Positions 1 through 6,412 of a stretch of 13,135 nucleotides of DNA are shown here, in pieces. The stretch lies in contig NZ_CAAFOM010000092.1 of assembly GCF_900764565.1 (NCBI RefSeq), positions 1 through 13,135 of the forward strand, written 5' to 3'. The notes beneath the pieces were generated by a model. It searched no databases, was not told the origin of the DNA, and was given only the letters and a program-made list of their open reading frames with translations. Source of the stretch: an uncultured Catenibacterium sp. GTDB taxonomy: Bacteria; Bacillota_I; Bacilli_A; Erysipelotrichales; Coprobacillaceae. A program made the translations under genes and the position numbers. Position 1 is the first letter of the stretch; every line of letters starts with the position of its first letter.

Positions 1-1
1 A

Positions 2-517
2 GCTTTAACTTTTAATTATATGTCACATATTAAAGTAGGATCCCTCACTTTATTTGTGAATGCTTGTATGATTCTTTTTCAAATCATTTTCACTAAACAA
101 TTTAAAATAAAATATGTTCTCCAATTTTTTATGAGTTTATTCTTTGGTATGATCGTTAATACCATTGTTTATCAAGTATTAGGAGGTATTACCCTTCACT
201 ATTATCAATCACTCATTATGGAAATCATCGGTTTATGTATTTCTGCCAGTGGTTGTGGTTTACTCGTTGCTTTAAATGTGTGTGTCTTTCCATGTGAAGG
301 TTTTGCCTTAACATTTTCAAATACATTTAAAGTAGATTTTCAAAAAACAAGACAAGTTATGGATATTATTCTTGTATTTTCATGTATTAGTTTATCATTG
401 ATTTTTAAATGTGGTTTTGCCTTAAGAGAAGGAACAATTATGGCAGCGTGTATCTTTTCTCCTATCATGGGATTTGTCCAAAGAAGTGCAACAAAAGGAC
501 TTAGCTTACAAAACTAA
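2..517 (+). CDS. YczE/YitT-like (DUF6198-type) multi-pass membrane protein, 5'-truncated by window edge
   Basis: The reading frame is open to the first bases of the window and encodes ALTFNY before the first Met at position 20. No ribosome binding site precedes that ATG, so the true start is probably outside the window. The visible 171 residues are hydrophobic, with about four membrane helices. They resemble the C-terminal half of YczE/YitT-like proteins (DUF6198): a 'QFFMSLFFGMIVN' helix, a 'GCGLLVALNVCVFPCEGF' segment, then 'KTRQVMDIILV' and a late 'REGTIMAACIFSPIMGF' motif. The family is of unsettled function, probably transport or membrane-associated. The gene is convergent with rpsR, and its stop codon lies inside the 3' arm of its own terminator. 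Family assignment is from motif memory and moderately sure; substrate is unknown. Confidence 0.7.
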   Translation, partial: ALTFNYMSHIKVGSLTLFVNACMILFQIIFTKQFKIKYVLQFFMSLFFGMIVNTIVYQVLGGITLHYYQSLIMEIIGLCISASGCGLLVALNVCVFPCEGFALTFSNTFKVDFQKTRQVMDIILVFSCISLSLIFKCGFALREGTIMAACIFSPIMGFVQRSATKGLSLQN

Positions 518-526
518 GTCCTTTTT
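493..526 (+). terminator. Intrinsic terminator of the left-edge membrane protein gene
   Basis: A 12-bp perfect stem pairs AAAAGGACTTAG (493-504) with CTAAGTCCTTTT (514-525) around a 9-nt loop, with a T-run at 522-526. The stop codon TAA (515-517) lies inside the 3' arm. The opposite strand has four T after the stem, so weak bidirectional action is possible against transcription leaving rpsR. Confidence 0.85.
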
Positions 527-554
527 ATATGAAAACTATAAAGAGTTACATAAT

Positions 555-579
555 AAAAAACGCCTTTAATAGGCGTTTT
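555..579 (-). terminator. Intrinsic terminator of the rpsF-ssb-rpsR operon
   Basis: Read on the minus strand, AAAACGCCT pairs with AGGCGTTTT (arms 571-579 and 557-565) around a 5-nt loop, followed by a T-tract. It lies just beyond the rpsR stop codon (587-589) and ends the operon. Confidence 0.85.
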
Positions 580-586
580 ACTGGTA

Positions 587-817
587 TTATTCACCAACGT
601 ATGGTAATAAAGCCATCTGTCTTGCTCTCTTGATTGCTCTAGCAAGTTTTCTCTGATACTTAGCGCTTGTACCAGTTACACGTCTTGGGATGATTTTACC
701 GTTAGCTGAGATAAATCTCTTTAAAAGTTCAACATCTTTATAATCGATGTAATCAATCTTGTTTTTAGTAAAGTAGCAAACTTTTCTTCTACCCATTCTC
801 TGTCTTCTGAAAGCCAT
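587..817 (-). CDS. rpsR: 30S ribosomal protein S18
   Basis: This 76-residue protein has the usual bacterial S18 length and layout: a basic N-terminus (MAFRRQRMGRRKVCYF), the 'IDYIDYKDVELLKRFIS' segment, 'GKIIPRRVTGTSAKYQRKLARAIKRARQMALLPYV' and a short acidic end. S18 binds S6 and 16S rRNA in the 30S platform. Only one cysteine (C14) is present, so it is not a four-cysteine zinc-binding version. The start is set by AGGAGG about 8 nt before the ATG. It is the last gene of rpsF-ssb-rpsR, 15 nt after ssb, and is followed by an intrinsic terminator. Confidence 0.97.
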   Translation of the reverse strand: MAFRRQRMGRRKVCYFTKNKIDYIDYKDVELLKRFISANGKIIPRRVTGTSAKYQRKLARAIKRARQMALLPYVGE

Positions 818-832
818 TGTTGTTTCCTCCTG

Positions 833-1321
833 TTAGAATTGAATATCGTCTTCCATGATGTCATATGAATTCACTGAATCATCAAAATCTTTATCTAGAT
901 CCACTGTCTTCATATCATAGAAGTCATTGTTGTTTTGTCTAGGCTGCTGAGTCATTGTAGGCTGCTGCATCATAGGTGCACTCTGCTGAGTTCTTTCTCT
1001 CTGTGCTCTTGTTTCCAAGAACTGAACTGAATCAGCGACAACCTCTGTTACATAAACTCTCTGGCCCTGATTGTTGTCGTAACTACGAGTCTGTATACGA
1101 CCATCGACTGATACAAGTGAACCCTTGCTGCAATACTGTGCAACATTTTCAGCAGGTTTTCTCCATACAACACAGTTGATGAAATCAGCTTCCTGACCAT
1201 CTCTTGTTGAGAAGTTACGATCAACTGCTAAAGTAAAACTTGTTACAGCTGTACCATTACCTGTTCTTCTTAATTCAGGATCTCTTGTAAGTCTTCCGAC
1301 TAATGCGACACGGTTAAGCAT
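833..1321 (-). CDS. ssb: Single-stranded DNA-binding protein
   Basis: The 162-residue protein has an N-terminal OB-fold of about 105 residues. It starts MLNRVALVGRLTRDPELR and contains the conserved 'DFINCVVWRKPAENVAQYCSKGSLVSVDGRIQTRSY' block. A Gln/Met/Pro-rich disordered linker of about 30 residues follows, then an acidic C-terminal tip ending EDDIQF. SSB coats single-stranded DNA during replication and repair, and the tip recruits partner proteins. The usual DDDxPF-type ending has Gln instead of Pro in the penultimate position, but the terminal Phe and acidic residues remain. The start is supported by GAGGTGAGGG shortly upstream. Its place between rpsF and rpsR is the normal Bacillota arrangement. 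Confidence 0.97.
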   Translation of the reverse strand: MLNRVALVGRLTRDPELRRTGNGTAVTSFTLAVDRNFSTRDGQEADFINCVVWRKPAENVAQYCSKGSLVSVDGRIQTRSYDNNQGQRVYVTEVVADSVQFLETRAQRERTQQSAPMMQQPTMTQQPRQNNNDFYDMKTVDLDKDFDDSVNSYDIMEDDIQF

Positions 1322-1337
1322 TCGCCCTCACCTCTTC

Positions 1338-1628
1338 TTAGTCTCTTCTTAAAGTTAAGTGACGTAATACGCTTGGGTTGATACGTGATAAACGTTCGAA
1401 TTCAGCGATTGCTTCTGCAGTTGTATGAGTATCAATTACTACATATAACCCCTTAGTATAATCTTTGATTTCGTAAGCTAATTCACGTAAGCCTAACTTT
1501 TCAGTGTCAACGTTGTCAACAACACCTTCACCTTCAGTTAAGATTGCTTTAAAACCATCTAATAATGCAGTCTTTGCATCATCTTCTAAATCAGGTTTTA
1601 AAATCATCATAATTTCATACTTGTTCAT
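1338..1628 (-). CDS. rpsF: 30S ribosomal protein S6
   Basis: This 96-residue protein starts MNKYEIMMILKPDL and keeps the S6 pattern 'KLGLRELAYEIKDYTKGLYVVIDTHTT' followed by 'EFERLSRINPSVLRHLTLRRD'. S6 pairs with S18 in the 30S platform. It lacks the C-terminal glutamate tail seen in some proteobacteria. AGAGGAGG lies about 7 nt before the ATG. It is the first gene of rpsF-ssb-rpsR, 16 nt from ssb, behind a leader of about 65 nt that contains a hairpin likely used for S6:S18 feedback. Confidence 0.97.
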   Translation of the reverse strand: MNKYEIMMILKPDLEDDAKTALLDGFKAILTEGEGVVDNVDTEKLGLRELAYEIKDYTKGLYVVIDTHTTAEAIAEFERLSRINPSVLRHLTLRRD

Positions 1629-1639
1629 TTTTTTACCTC

Positions 1640-1680
1640 CTCTGGTCTTAACGGTCTAGAATACTTCTAGACAGGCAGTA
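1640..1680 (-). promoter_or_regulatory. Candidate S6:S18 autoregulatory leader hairpin of rpsF
   Basis: On the minus strand an 8-bp perfect hairpin, GTCTAGAA-GTA-TTCTAGAC (1672-1654), is followed at once by CCG (1654-1652, overlapping the last stem C) and an AAGACCAG segment. CTG before and CAG after could close a lower stem. A CCG trinucleotide next to a hairpin in rpsF leaders is the known recognition feature of the S6:S18 complex. Match is from memory of the motif, not from a covariance search. Confidence 0.5.
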
Positions 1681-1699
1681 ATATTTTACATGCTCGTTC

Positions 1700-1728
1700 A
1701 TACTATCACAAGAAAATCAAAAAAGCAA
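1700..1728 (-). promoter_or_regulatory. Promoter of the rpsF operon
   Basis: On the minus strand TTGCTT (1728-1723) is separated by 17 nt from TAGTAT (1705-1700). The -10 box is preceded by TGA, giving an extended -10. Transcription would start near 1693 and yield a leader of about 65 nt. Confidence 0.6.
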
Positions 1729-1750
1729 TGATAAATCGAAGTTTTTTTGA

Positions 1751-2386
1751 CTATTTTAGATCTTCTTTTGTAGTAATTTTGATATTGTCATAATCACCTT
1801 CTACAACATAGACATCTTTACCTTGTAATTCCAACATAGATGCATCATCTGTTGCCTGGATATTATTTTCAATGGCTTCTTTATAGGCATTTCTAATAAG
1901 TACTGTATCAAAAGCCTGTGGTGTCTGTGCCTGCATAAGTTCAGAACGGATAAGTGTTTCTACTACTTTACCATCCTTCACACGCTTGATTGTATCTTTA
2001 CATGACACCATTGCAAGTACTGCTTTATGTTCTTCCATGCCTTCTACTAAACGATCTAAAAGGCCTTTTTTCACAAATGGTCTTGCACCATCATGAATCA
2101 TTACATAATCACTTGTGACATGTTTTAAACCTTCATATACAGAATCCTGTCTTTCTTTTCCACCCTCTACAAACTTCATACATTTCTTATTTAATAGTTT
2201 TTTGAAATGTGATTGTTCTTCCTTCTTACATACAATAATGATTTCTTCACATCTCTTATCATGTAAAAAGACATTGACTGTCTTTTCATATACAGTCTCT
2301 CCCTGTAATTGATAGAACATCTTATTGTAGCCAAGACCTGTTCTTTTACCACTTCCTGCACATAATATAATTGCGCTATACATCAT
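1751..2386 (-). CDS. ispD: 2-C-methyl-D-erythritol 4-phosphate cytidylyltransferase
   Basis: IspD transfers CMP from CTP to methylerythritol phosphate in the MEP route to isoprenoids. Family motifs are in order: AGSGKR (10-15) with K22 for nucleotide binding, GGKERQDSV (75-83), IHDGARPF (97-104), QTPQ (154-157), TDDASMLE (179-186) and NIKIT (201-205). At 211 residues it is slightly short and ends right after the final 'EDLK'. Two adjacent in-frame ATGs exist (2386 and 2383); AGAGGTG precedes both, and the second has the more usual spacing. No ispF follows. A TarI-like cytidylyltransferase is the alternative, but the motif set favours IspD. It has a TATAAT box just upstream and lies after the sortase terminator, so it is likely transcribed alone. 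Confidence 0.9.
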   Translation of the reverse strand: MMYSAIILCAGSGKRTGLGYNKMFYQLQGETVYEKTVNVFLHDKRCEEIIIVCKKEEQSHFKKLLNKKCMKFVEGGKERQDSVYEGLKHVTSDYVMIHDGARPFVKKGLLDRLVEGMEEHKAVLAMVSCKDTIKRVKDGKVVETLIRSELMQAQTPQAFDTVLIRNAYKEAIENNIQATDDASMLELQGKDVYVVEGDYDNIKITTKEDLK

Positions 2387-2402
2387 GAATCACCTCTATA
2401 CC

Positions 2403-2408
2403 ATTATA
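2403..2408 (-). promoter_or_regulatory. -10 element upstream of ispD
   Basis: TATAAT on the minus strand lies 17 nt before the ispD start region and directly after the sortase terminator. No good -35 is visible at the expected distance, so strength is uncertain. Confidence 0.45.
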
Positions 2409-2411
2409 TAC

Positions 2412-2440
2412 AAAAAGAACGCAAATTACTTCACGTTCTT
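2412..2440 (-). terminator. Intrinsic terminator after the sortase gene
   Basis: On the minus strand AAGAACG (2440-2434) pairs with CGTTCTT (2421-2415) around a 12-nt loop, followed by five T. The 5' arm lies within the last sortase codons and the stop codon sits in the loop. It separates ychF-sortase from ispD. Confidence 0.7.
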
Positions 2441-3145
2441 CTCTAGTCTCGCAAATAAAACACTACGTGTTGTTGTATCAGGTGCATAACAAGTAGATAA
2501 AAGCAATAATGGTGCTGCATTTTGTGTATCTACATCTCTTGATTGTTTAGCAGATGATTTCGCATTAGCCACATAGCTTGCATAATCAATATTCTTTAAG
2601 TAATAATCACTTGTTGCTTCAATGATCTTTGTACTATAGACAGAATATACATTAATACTGCCATCTGGTAAATAAATATATACTTCTGGATGATTAACAA
2701 AATAATCATGATCCGCAAACTTCTTAATATTCGCAAACATTGAACCATTCTTCATATTATGACCATAGATAATTGTATTACTATCAGTCAAAGATGCATT
2801 ATTATCTTCATCTAAGAAGATACTGCCTGCAAATGAATACTTCTTTTCATAGTTTGTATGAATATATGTATCGTTTGTTTTTCCTTTTAATAAAGCATAA
2901 TCAATATTTGTATTAGGAATATAGATCCAACCAATAATGTCTTCATTAATACTCTTTAGTCGATTAAAATCAACTTTTCTATCCAGTGGTGAATCCTGCT
3001 TGACTTCAGTGACGACTTCTTCTTGTAGTTTCTTGTTGTCAGAGTTTACCTTATGATATTTATATCCAATGTTCGCAAGATTACCTGCACTATATAGAAA
3101 GACAGCTAAACATACTACAAGAAGAATACGTCTAATGATTTTCAT
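2426..3145 (-). CDS. srtB: Class B sortase
   Basis: Sortases are membrane-anchored cysteine transpeptidases that attach surface proteins to peptidoglycan. This 239-residue protein has one N-terminal membrane anchor (about residues 5-25), a charged linker, and a sortase domain from about residue 60. The catalytic set is visible: H129 in IIYGHNM, C219 in LLSTCYAP and R227 in TTTRSVLFARL. The 'GWIYIPNTNIDYALLKG' opening and the segment before the cysteine are typical of class B enzymes. The ATG overlaps the ychF stop codon as TAATG, so it is probably translated by coupling and co-transcribed with ychF. No protein with a recognisable sorting signal lies in the window, so its substrate is unknown. 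Confidence 0.92.
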   Translation of the reverse strand: MKIIRRILLVVCLAVFLYSAGNLANIGYKYHKVNSDNKKLQEEVVTEVKQDSPLDRKVDFNRLKSINEDIIGWIYIPNTNIDYALLKGKTNDTYIHTNYEKKYSFAGSIFLDEDNNASLTDSNTIIYGHNMKNGSMFANIKKFADHDYFVNHPEVYIYLPDGSINVYSVYSTKIIEATSDYYLKNIDYASYVANAKSSAKQSRDVDTQNAAPLLLLSTCYAPDTTTRSVLFARLEKNVK

Positions 3146-4245
3146 TATACGTTAAACTTGAAGAACATGATATCTCCATCAAGTCCTTTATAAGTTTTTC
3201 CTTCCTGTCTGATCTTACCAGCTTCTTTTAAAGCCACTTCACTCTTATACTGCATCATATCATCATAAGTATAAGTTTCAGCTTTAATGAAACCTTTCTG
3301 GAAATCTGTATGAATAATACCGGCCATTTCTGGTGCTGTCATACCATTAGTAAATGTCCATGCACGGCATTCATCAGGTCCTACAGTAAAGAAAGTCTTT
3401 AAGTCTAATAAAGCATATGTTTCTTTAATAAGCTTATCTAAACCACTTTCCTTGATACCTAAATCATCCATGAAGATAGCTTTATCTTCTGCATCTAATG
3501 CAGCTAATTCACTTTCAATCTTAGCGCAGATAGGAACAACATCGCATCCTTCTTTTGCCGCATATTCTTTTAAAGTGATATAGTATGGGTTTGAATTTGG
3601 ATCTTCAATATCTTCTTCACCCATATTAGCCACATAGATCATAGGCTTAGTAGTTAATAAGTTGAACTGTTTTACATAAACCATTTCTTCCTTATTAAAA
3701 GTAAGAGTACGCGCCATCTTGCCCGCTTCTAATACTTCTTTTAATGGTGCTAATACTTCCATTTCAGCTTTTGCTTCTTTATCACCAGTCTGAGCTTTCT
3801 TTTCAATCTTACCGATTCTCTTGTCAACTGTTTCTAAGTCAGCCATTACAAGTTCAAGGTTGATTGTTTCAACGTCACGTACTGGATCTACTGAACCATC
3901 AACGTGAGTAATATCCTTATCTCTAAAACATCTTACTACTTCACAGATTGCATCTGTTTCTCTGATGTTAGCTAAGAATTTGTTTCCTAAACCTTCACCT
4001 CTAGAGGCACCTTTTACAAGTCCGGCAATATCTGTAAATTCAAATGTAGTATAGATAGTCTTCTTTGGATTAAAAATTGCAGCAAGATCATCTAATCTAT
4101 GATCTGGTACTTCAACAACACCTACGTTAGGATCAATTGTTGCGAATGGGTAGTTGGCTGCTTCTACCTGTGCGTTTGTGATTGCATTAAATAATGTAGA
4201 TTTACCAACGTTTGGTAAACCAACGATTCCTGCAGTTAATGACAT
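3145..4245 (-). CDS. ychF: Ribosome-binding ATPase YchF (Obg-like family)
   Basis: The 366-residue protein is full length for YchF/OLA1. It has a P-loop GLPNVGKS (9-16), a DIAGLVKGASRGEGLGNKFL switch region (72-91), and NMGE (207-210) where GTPases have NKxD; that NxxE form is the known basis for ATP preference in the family. A central coiled-coil insertion (about 130-200) and the C-terminal TGS-like domain follow, with 'FFTVGPDECRAWTFTNGMTAPEMAGIIHTDFQKGF' split across residues 285-319. YchF binds ribosomes and is linked to stress and redox responses. AAGGAG lies upstream of the start. It is followed without a gap by the sortase gene (TAATG overlap) and diverges from the PAP2 gene across about 90 nt. 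Confidence 0.97.
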   Translation of the reverse strand: MSLTAGIVGLPNVGKSTLFNAITNAQVEAANYPFATIDPNVGVVEVPDHRLDDLAAIFNPKKTIYTTFEFTDIAGLVKGASRGEGLGNKFLANIRETDAICEVVRCFRDKDITHVDGSVDPVRDVETINLELVMADLETVDKRIGKIEKKAQTGDKEAKAEMEVLAPLKEVLEAGKMARTLTFNKEEMVYVKQFNLLTTKPMIYVANMGEEDIEDPNSNPYYITLKEYAAKEGCDVVPICAKIESELAALDAEDKAIFMDDLGIKESGLDKLIKETYALLDLKTFFTVGPDECRAWTFTNGMTAPEMAGIIHTDFQKGFIKAETYTYDDMMQYKSEVALKEAGKIRQEGKTYKGLDGDIMFFKFNV

Positions 4246-4280
4246 AATTTATATTCACTCCTTTTAATCTACATTATTTT

Positions 4281-4286
4281 ATTATA
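4281..4286 (-). promoter_or_regulatory. -10 element of ychF in the divergent region
   Basis: Minus-strand TATAAT lies 35 nt before the ychF start. A -35 is poor (TTCATT at 16 nt spacing). It overlaps the upstream zone of the plus-strand PAP2 promoter, so the two divergent promoters may interfere. Confidence 0.4.
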
Positions 4287-4312
4287 ACTAACATCAAAAT
4301 GCAATGAATGAA

Positions 4313-4321
4313 TGGTATAAT
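4313..4321 (+). promoter_or_regulatory. Extended -10 promoter of the PAP2 gene
   Basis: TGGTATAAT is a perfect extended -10 element. It lies 15 nt before the preferred ATG at 4337. No good -35 is visible, as is common for extended -10 promoters. It also shows that the in-frame ATG at 4304 is probably not transcribed. Confidence 0.6.
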
Positions 4322-4336
4322 GGGGAAGGTGATAGA

Positions 4337-4810
4337 ATGAATAATATATATGAAAGACTAAATACATTTTTATGGTCTCATCCCACTTATAAAAAGGTAG
4401 TAGGATTTCTTACAATCGCATTAAAATACATCATGATGGCTTCTTATGTGATGTTACTCATCGGTTTTTATATGACTCATGATGATTATCTTATTTATGC
4501 GATTATTAAGCCTTGTGCTGCATTTCTTATTGTGACAGTAATAAGAAAACTGATTAATCAATCACGTCCCTATGACTACTTAGAAGTGACTCCACTCTTA
4601 GAACATTGTGAAGGATGTTCATTCCCTTCTAGACATGCTGCAAGTGCATTTATTATCGCATTGACTGCAATTCATTTTGATTTATATATTGGTATAGTGA
4701 TGCTTATATTTGCTTTTTTAACTGCCATTACAAGGGTTTTAAGTGGTCTTCATCATATCAGTGATGTAGTGGCTGGCATGGTGTTAAGTCTCATTATTGA
4801 ACTTTTATAA
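4337..4810 (+). CDS. PAP2-family lipid phosphatase (membrane)
   Basis: Type 2 phosphatidic acid phosphatases remove phosphate from lipid phosphates or pyrophosphates; in Bacillota many act on undecaprenyl pyrophosphate or phosphatidylglycerophosphate. The signature is complete: K71...RP (77-78), PSRH (97-100) and R133...H139...D143 in 'TRVLSGLHHISD'. About four or five hydrophobic helices surround it, giving an integral membrane protein. The frame extends up to an ATG at 4304, but I chose 4337 (157 residues) because GAAGGTGAT lies just before it and the upstream ATG precedes the -10 box. The gene is small and compact for the family. It is followed 60 nt later by a secreted deacetylase, suggesting an envelope role. 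The exact lipid substrate cannot be read from sequence. Confidence 0.88.
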   Translation: MNNIYERLNTFLWSHPTYKKVVGFLTIALKYIMMASYVMLLIGFYMTHDDYLIYAIIKPCAAFLIVTVIRKLINQSRPYDYLEVTPLLEHCEGCSFPSRHAASAFIIALTAIHFDLYIGIVMLIFAFLTAITRVLSGLHHISDVVAGMVLSLIIELL

Positions 4811-4824
4811 AATACATAACTATT

Positions 4825-4845
4825 ACACAGAGAAGTGTGTATAAT
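4825..4845 (+). promoter_or_regulatory. -10 element with overlapping small palindrome before the deacetylase gene
   Basis: TATAAT (4840-4845) lies 25 nt before the chosen start. A short inverted repeat, ACACA (4825-4829) and TGTGT (4836-4840), abuts it and touches its first base. It could be a small operator or chance; there is no T-run, so it is not a terminator for the PAP2 gene. Confidence 0.4.
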
Positions 4846-4870
4846 GGTATCCGATAAAGGAGATGTGATC

Positions 4871-5566
4871 ATGAAAAAGATAAATATTGCGATAGCTTTC
4901 ATGCTTCTCATCAGTCTTGTTTATAGTCCTGTACATGCTGATGAAGTGAAGGAAGTTTATCTTACTTTTGATGATGGACCTTCTCATAACACACCTCAAG
5001 TATTAGATATTCTTGATAAATATAACGTGAAAGCCACATTCTTTGTGACTGCTGAAAATGCCCGTTATCAGAGTTATATTCGTACTGCTTATTTAAAAGG
5101 ACATGCCATTGGTGCACATAGTTATACACATAAGTATAGTATTTATCAAAGTGAAGAAACTTATTTTGAGGATTTAGGTAATATTGAGAAAATCATCAAA
5201 GAACAAACAGGACGTACCAGCAAATTGATCCGTTTCCCTGGAGGAAGTTCAAATACGATATCAAGACATTATTCACAGGGAATTATGGCTAAGGTTGCGA
5301 AAGAAGTAGAAAAGAAAGGCTATAAGTATTATGACTGGAATGTATCTTCTAATGATGCGACAGGACGTTCAGTCAATCCTGCACGTATTATTGAAAGTTC
5401 TAAGTCTAGACAGCCACGTGTATGCATCTTAATGCATGATACAGCAACTAAGACAACAACAGTACAGGCATTACCTGCCATTATTGAATACTATCAGGCA
5501 AATGGCTATACTTTTAAAACTTTAGAACATACTGACTTCGTCAGTCATCAACGTATCAATAACTAA
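4871..5566 (+). CDS. Secreted polysaccharide (peptidoglycan) deacetylase, CE4/NodB domain
   Basis: CE4 enzymes remove acetyl groups from GlcNAc-type sugars in peptidoglycan or other polysaccharides. From the chosen start (231 residues) there is a signal peptide MKKINIAIAFMLLISLVYSP with likely cleavage after VHA. The five CE4 motifs follow: TFDDG (32-36, D34/D35), HSYTH (83-87, metal-binding), RFPGG (121-125), DW (155-156) and LMHD (187-190, H189). The domain fills the whole mature protein, so there is no cell-wall anchor and it is likely secreted. The frame continues upstream to 4835, but AAAGGAG at 4856-4862 fits the ATG at 4871. Substrate is inferred as peptidoglycan from family context with the neighbouring PAP2 gene. 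Confidence 0.9.
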   Translation: MKKINIAIAFMLLISLVYSPVHADEVKEVYLTFDDGPSHNTPQVLDILDKYNVKATFFVTAENARYQSYIRTAYLKGHAIGAHSYTHKYSIYQSEETYFEDLGNIEKIIKEQTGRTSKLIRFPGGSSNTISRHYSQGIMAKVAKEVEKKGYKYYDWNVSSNDATGRSVNPARIIESSKSRQPRVCILMHDTATKTTTVQALPAIIEYYQANGYTFKTLEHTDFVSHQRINN

Positions 5567-5567
5567 C

Positions 5568-5597
5568 AAACGAGAGGCATATAAACCTCTCGTTTTT
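5568..5597. terminator. Shared convergent terminator (deacetylase / RpiR regulator)
   Basis: AAACGAGAGG (5568-5577) pairs with CCTCTCGTTT (5586-5595) around an 8-nt loop, with TTTTT on the plus strand. The reverse strand has only a short T-run, so it is strongest for the plus-strand deacetylase gene but lies just past the RpiR stop codon too. Confidence 0.85.
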
Positions 5598-5599
5598 GT

Positions 5600-6352
5600 T
5601 TAAATAAAATATTTTGTATAGTAACGAATACGAATCAAATCAAATAGACGCATGATCTGATAATTGAATTCAATACCATCAAATGTACCTAATACATGTA
5701 CAACATCATCGGCACAAATAGAATCATAATTCTTATATTTGATATTCTGTGTCATGAGGACGATATGTGATTCACATAGACCTTTTTCTTTTAAAGATTT
5801 AGATACATGACTTAAGGCACGTCCTGTAGCGGTTAAGAAGAAGACAACATCAGTATCCTTGAACTTGAAGTTCTTATCAAATTGATGATATTCAATCGCC
5901 TCTTTCCCCATGCTGATCATATCTGTTTGGAAGTCTACAGTCACACTAAGTGGTGAATATCCTCCTGCAAGGATGATTCTTCCCTGTTCGTAAATGATTT
6001 CAGCTAAGTGATCAATGAGATTCAAGAAGTCTTCTTTTGAGCCTGAGATATGAAGAGAACTGATCATACCATCTATATCAGTATGGAGTAGTCTTAACTG
6101 CATCTGACTAGAACGCAAATCCTGATCCATCATCAGTCTTTCTCTGAAGTCTTCATAATCATGATATCCTAAGTATCCAATAAAGATCATTATATCTTCC
6201 TCTGTATACTCAGATTCCTTCACAATTTCTTCTAATGTCTTACATCTTAATTCTTGATAGTGTTCTACCATGAATAAGGCAGTACGATATTGTCTATCGT
6301 CAGTAATCACACCATTGAGATAACGAATAATACGTGATAATAGTATGTCCAT
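5600..6352 (-). CDS. RpiR-family transcriptional regulator with SIS domain (divergent)
   Basis: The 250-residue protein has the RpiR layout: an N-terminal helix-turn-helix region (about 1-77, ending 'GYLGYHDYEDFRERL') and a C-terminal SIS sugar-phosphate-binding domain (about 108-240, with 'IILAGGYSPLSVTVDFQTDM' and 'FFLTATGRALSHVSKSLKEKG'). Such regulators respond to phosphosugars and often control amino-sugar or beta-glucoside genes. The recognition region reads EEDIMIFIGYLG where the family usually has a 'TxxRFxxxLG' pattern, so its DNA contacts may differ. AAAGGGGTG precedes the ATG, and TATAAT (6372-6377, minus strand) lies about 20 nt upstream. It is separated from the upstream genes by an RNA gene and a terminator. 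The GH1 gene at 8268-9734 is a possible target, but no operator was identified. Confidence 0.85.
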   Translation of the reverse strand: MDILLSRIIRYLNGVITDDRQYRTALFMVEHYQELRCKTLEEIVKESEYTEEDIMIFIGYLGYHDYEDFRERLMMDQDLRSSQMQLRLLHTDIDGMISSLHISGSKEDFLNLIDHLAEIIYEQGRIILAGGYSPLSVTVDFQTDMISMGKEAIEYHQFDKNFKFKDTDVVFFLTATGRALSHVSKSLKEKGLCESHIVLMTQNIKYKNYDSICADDVVHVLGTFDGIEFNYQIMRLFDLIRIRYYTKYFI

Positions 6353-6381
6353 ATAATCACCCCTTTCATATATTATATACT

Positions 6382-6409
6382 AAAAAAGACTCCATCTTAC
6401 TAAATGGAG
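6382..6409 (-). terminator. Second intrinsic terminator after the small RNA
   Basis: On the minus strand CTCCAT (6409-6404) pairs with ATGGAG (6395-6390) around an 8-nt loop, followed by a T6 run. It lies just after the U8 tail of the structured RNA and 30 nt before the RpiR start, so it backs up termination or insulates RpiR. Its 3' arm can also pair with a distant upstream segment (6565-6573). Confidence 0.65.
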
Positions 6410-6412
6410 CAT

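Noticed and set aside
976..1179. Plus-strand open frame inside ssb, and similar frames at 2115-2312, 9027-9260 and minus 11772-11954
   Set aside because: All are shadows in other frames of well-supported genes, without ribosome binding sites or recognisable families.
1717..1750. TCAAAAAA / TTTTTTGA inverted repeat after ispD as a terminator
   Set aside because: An all-A/T stem with a long loop is too weak, and it overlaps the -35 region of the rpsF promoter. ispD may read into rpsF or end here weakly.
4304..4336. Upstream in-frame ATG for the PAP2 gene
   Set aside because: It lies before the -10 box and has no ribosome binding site; the ATG at 4337 has both.
4835..4870. Upstream in-frame start for the deacetylase
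   Set aside because: It overlaps the -10 box, and the AAAGGAG site and a clean signal peptide fit the ATG at 4871.
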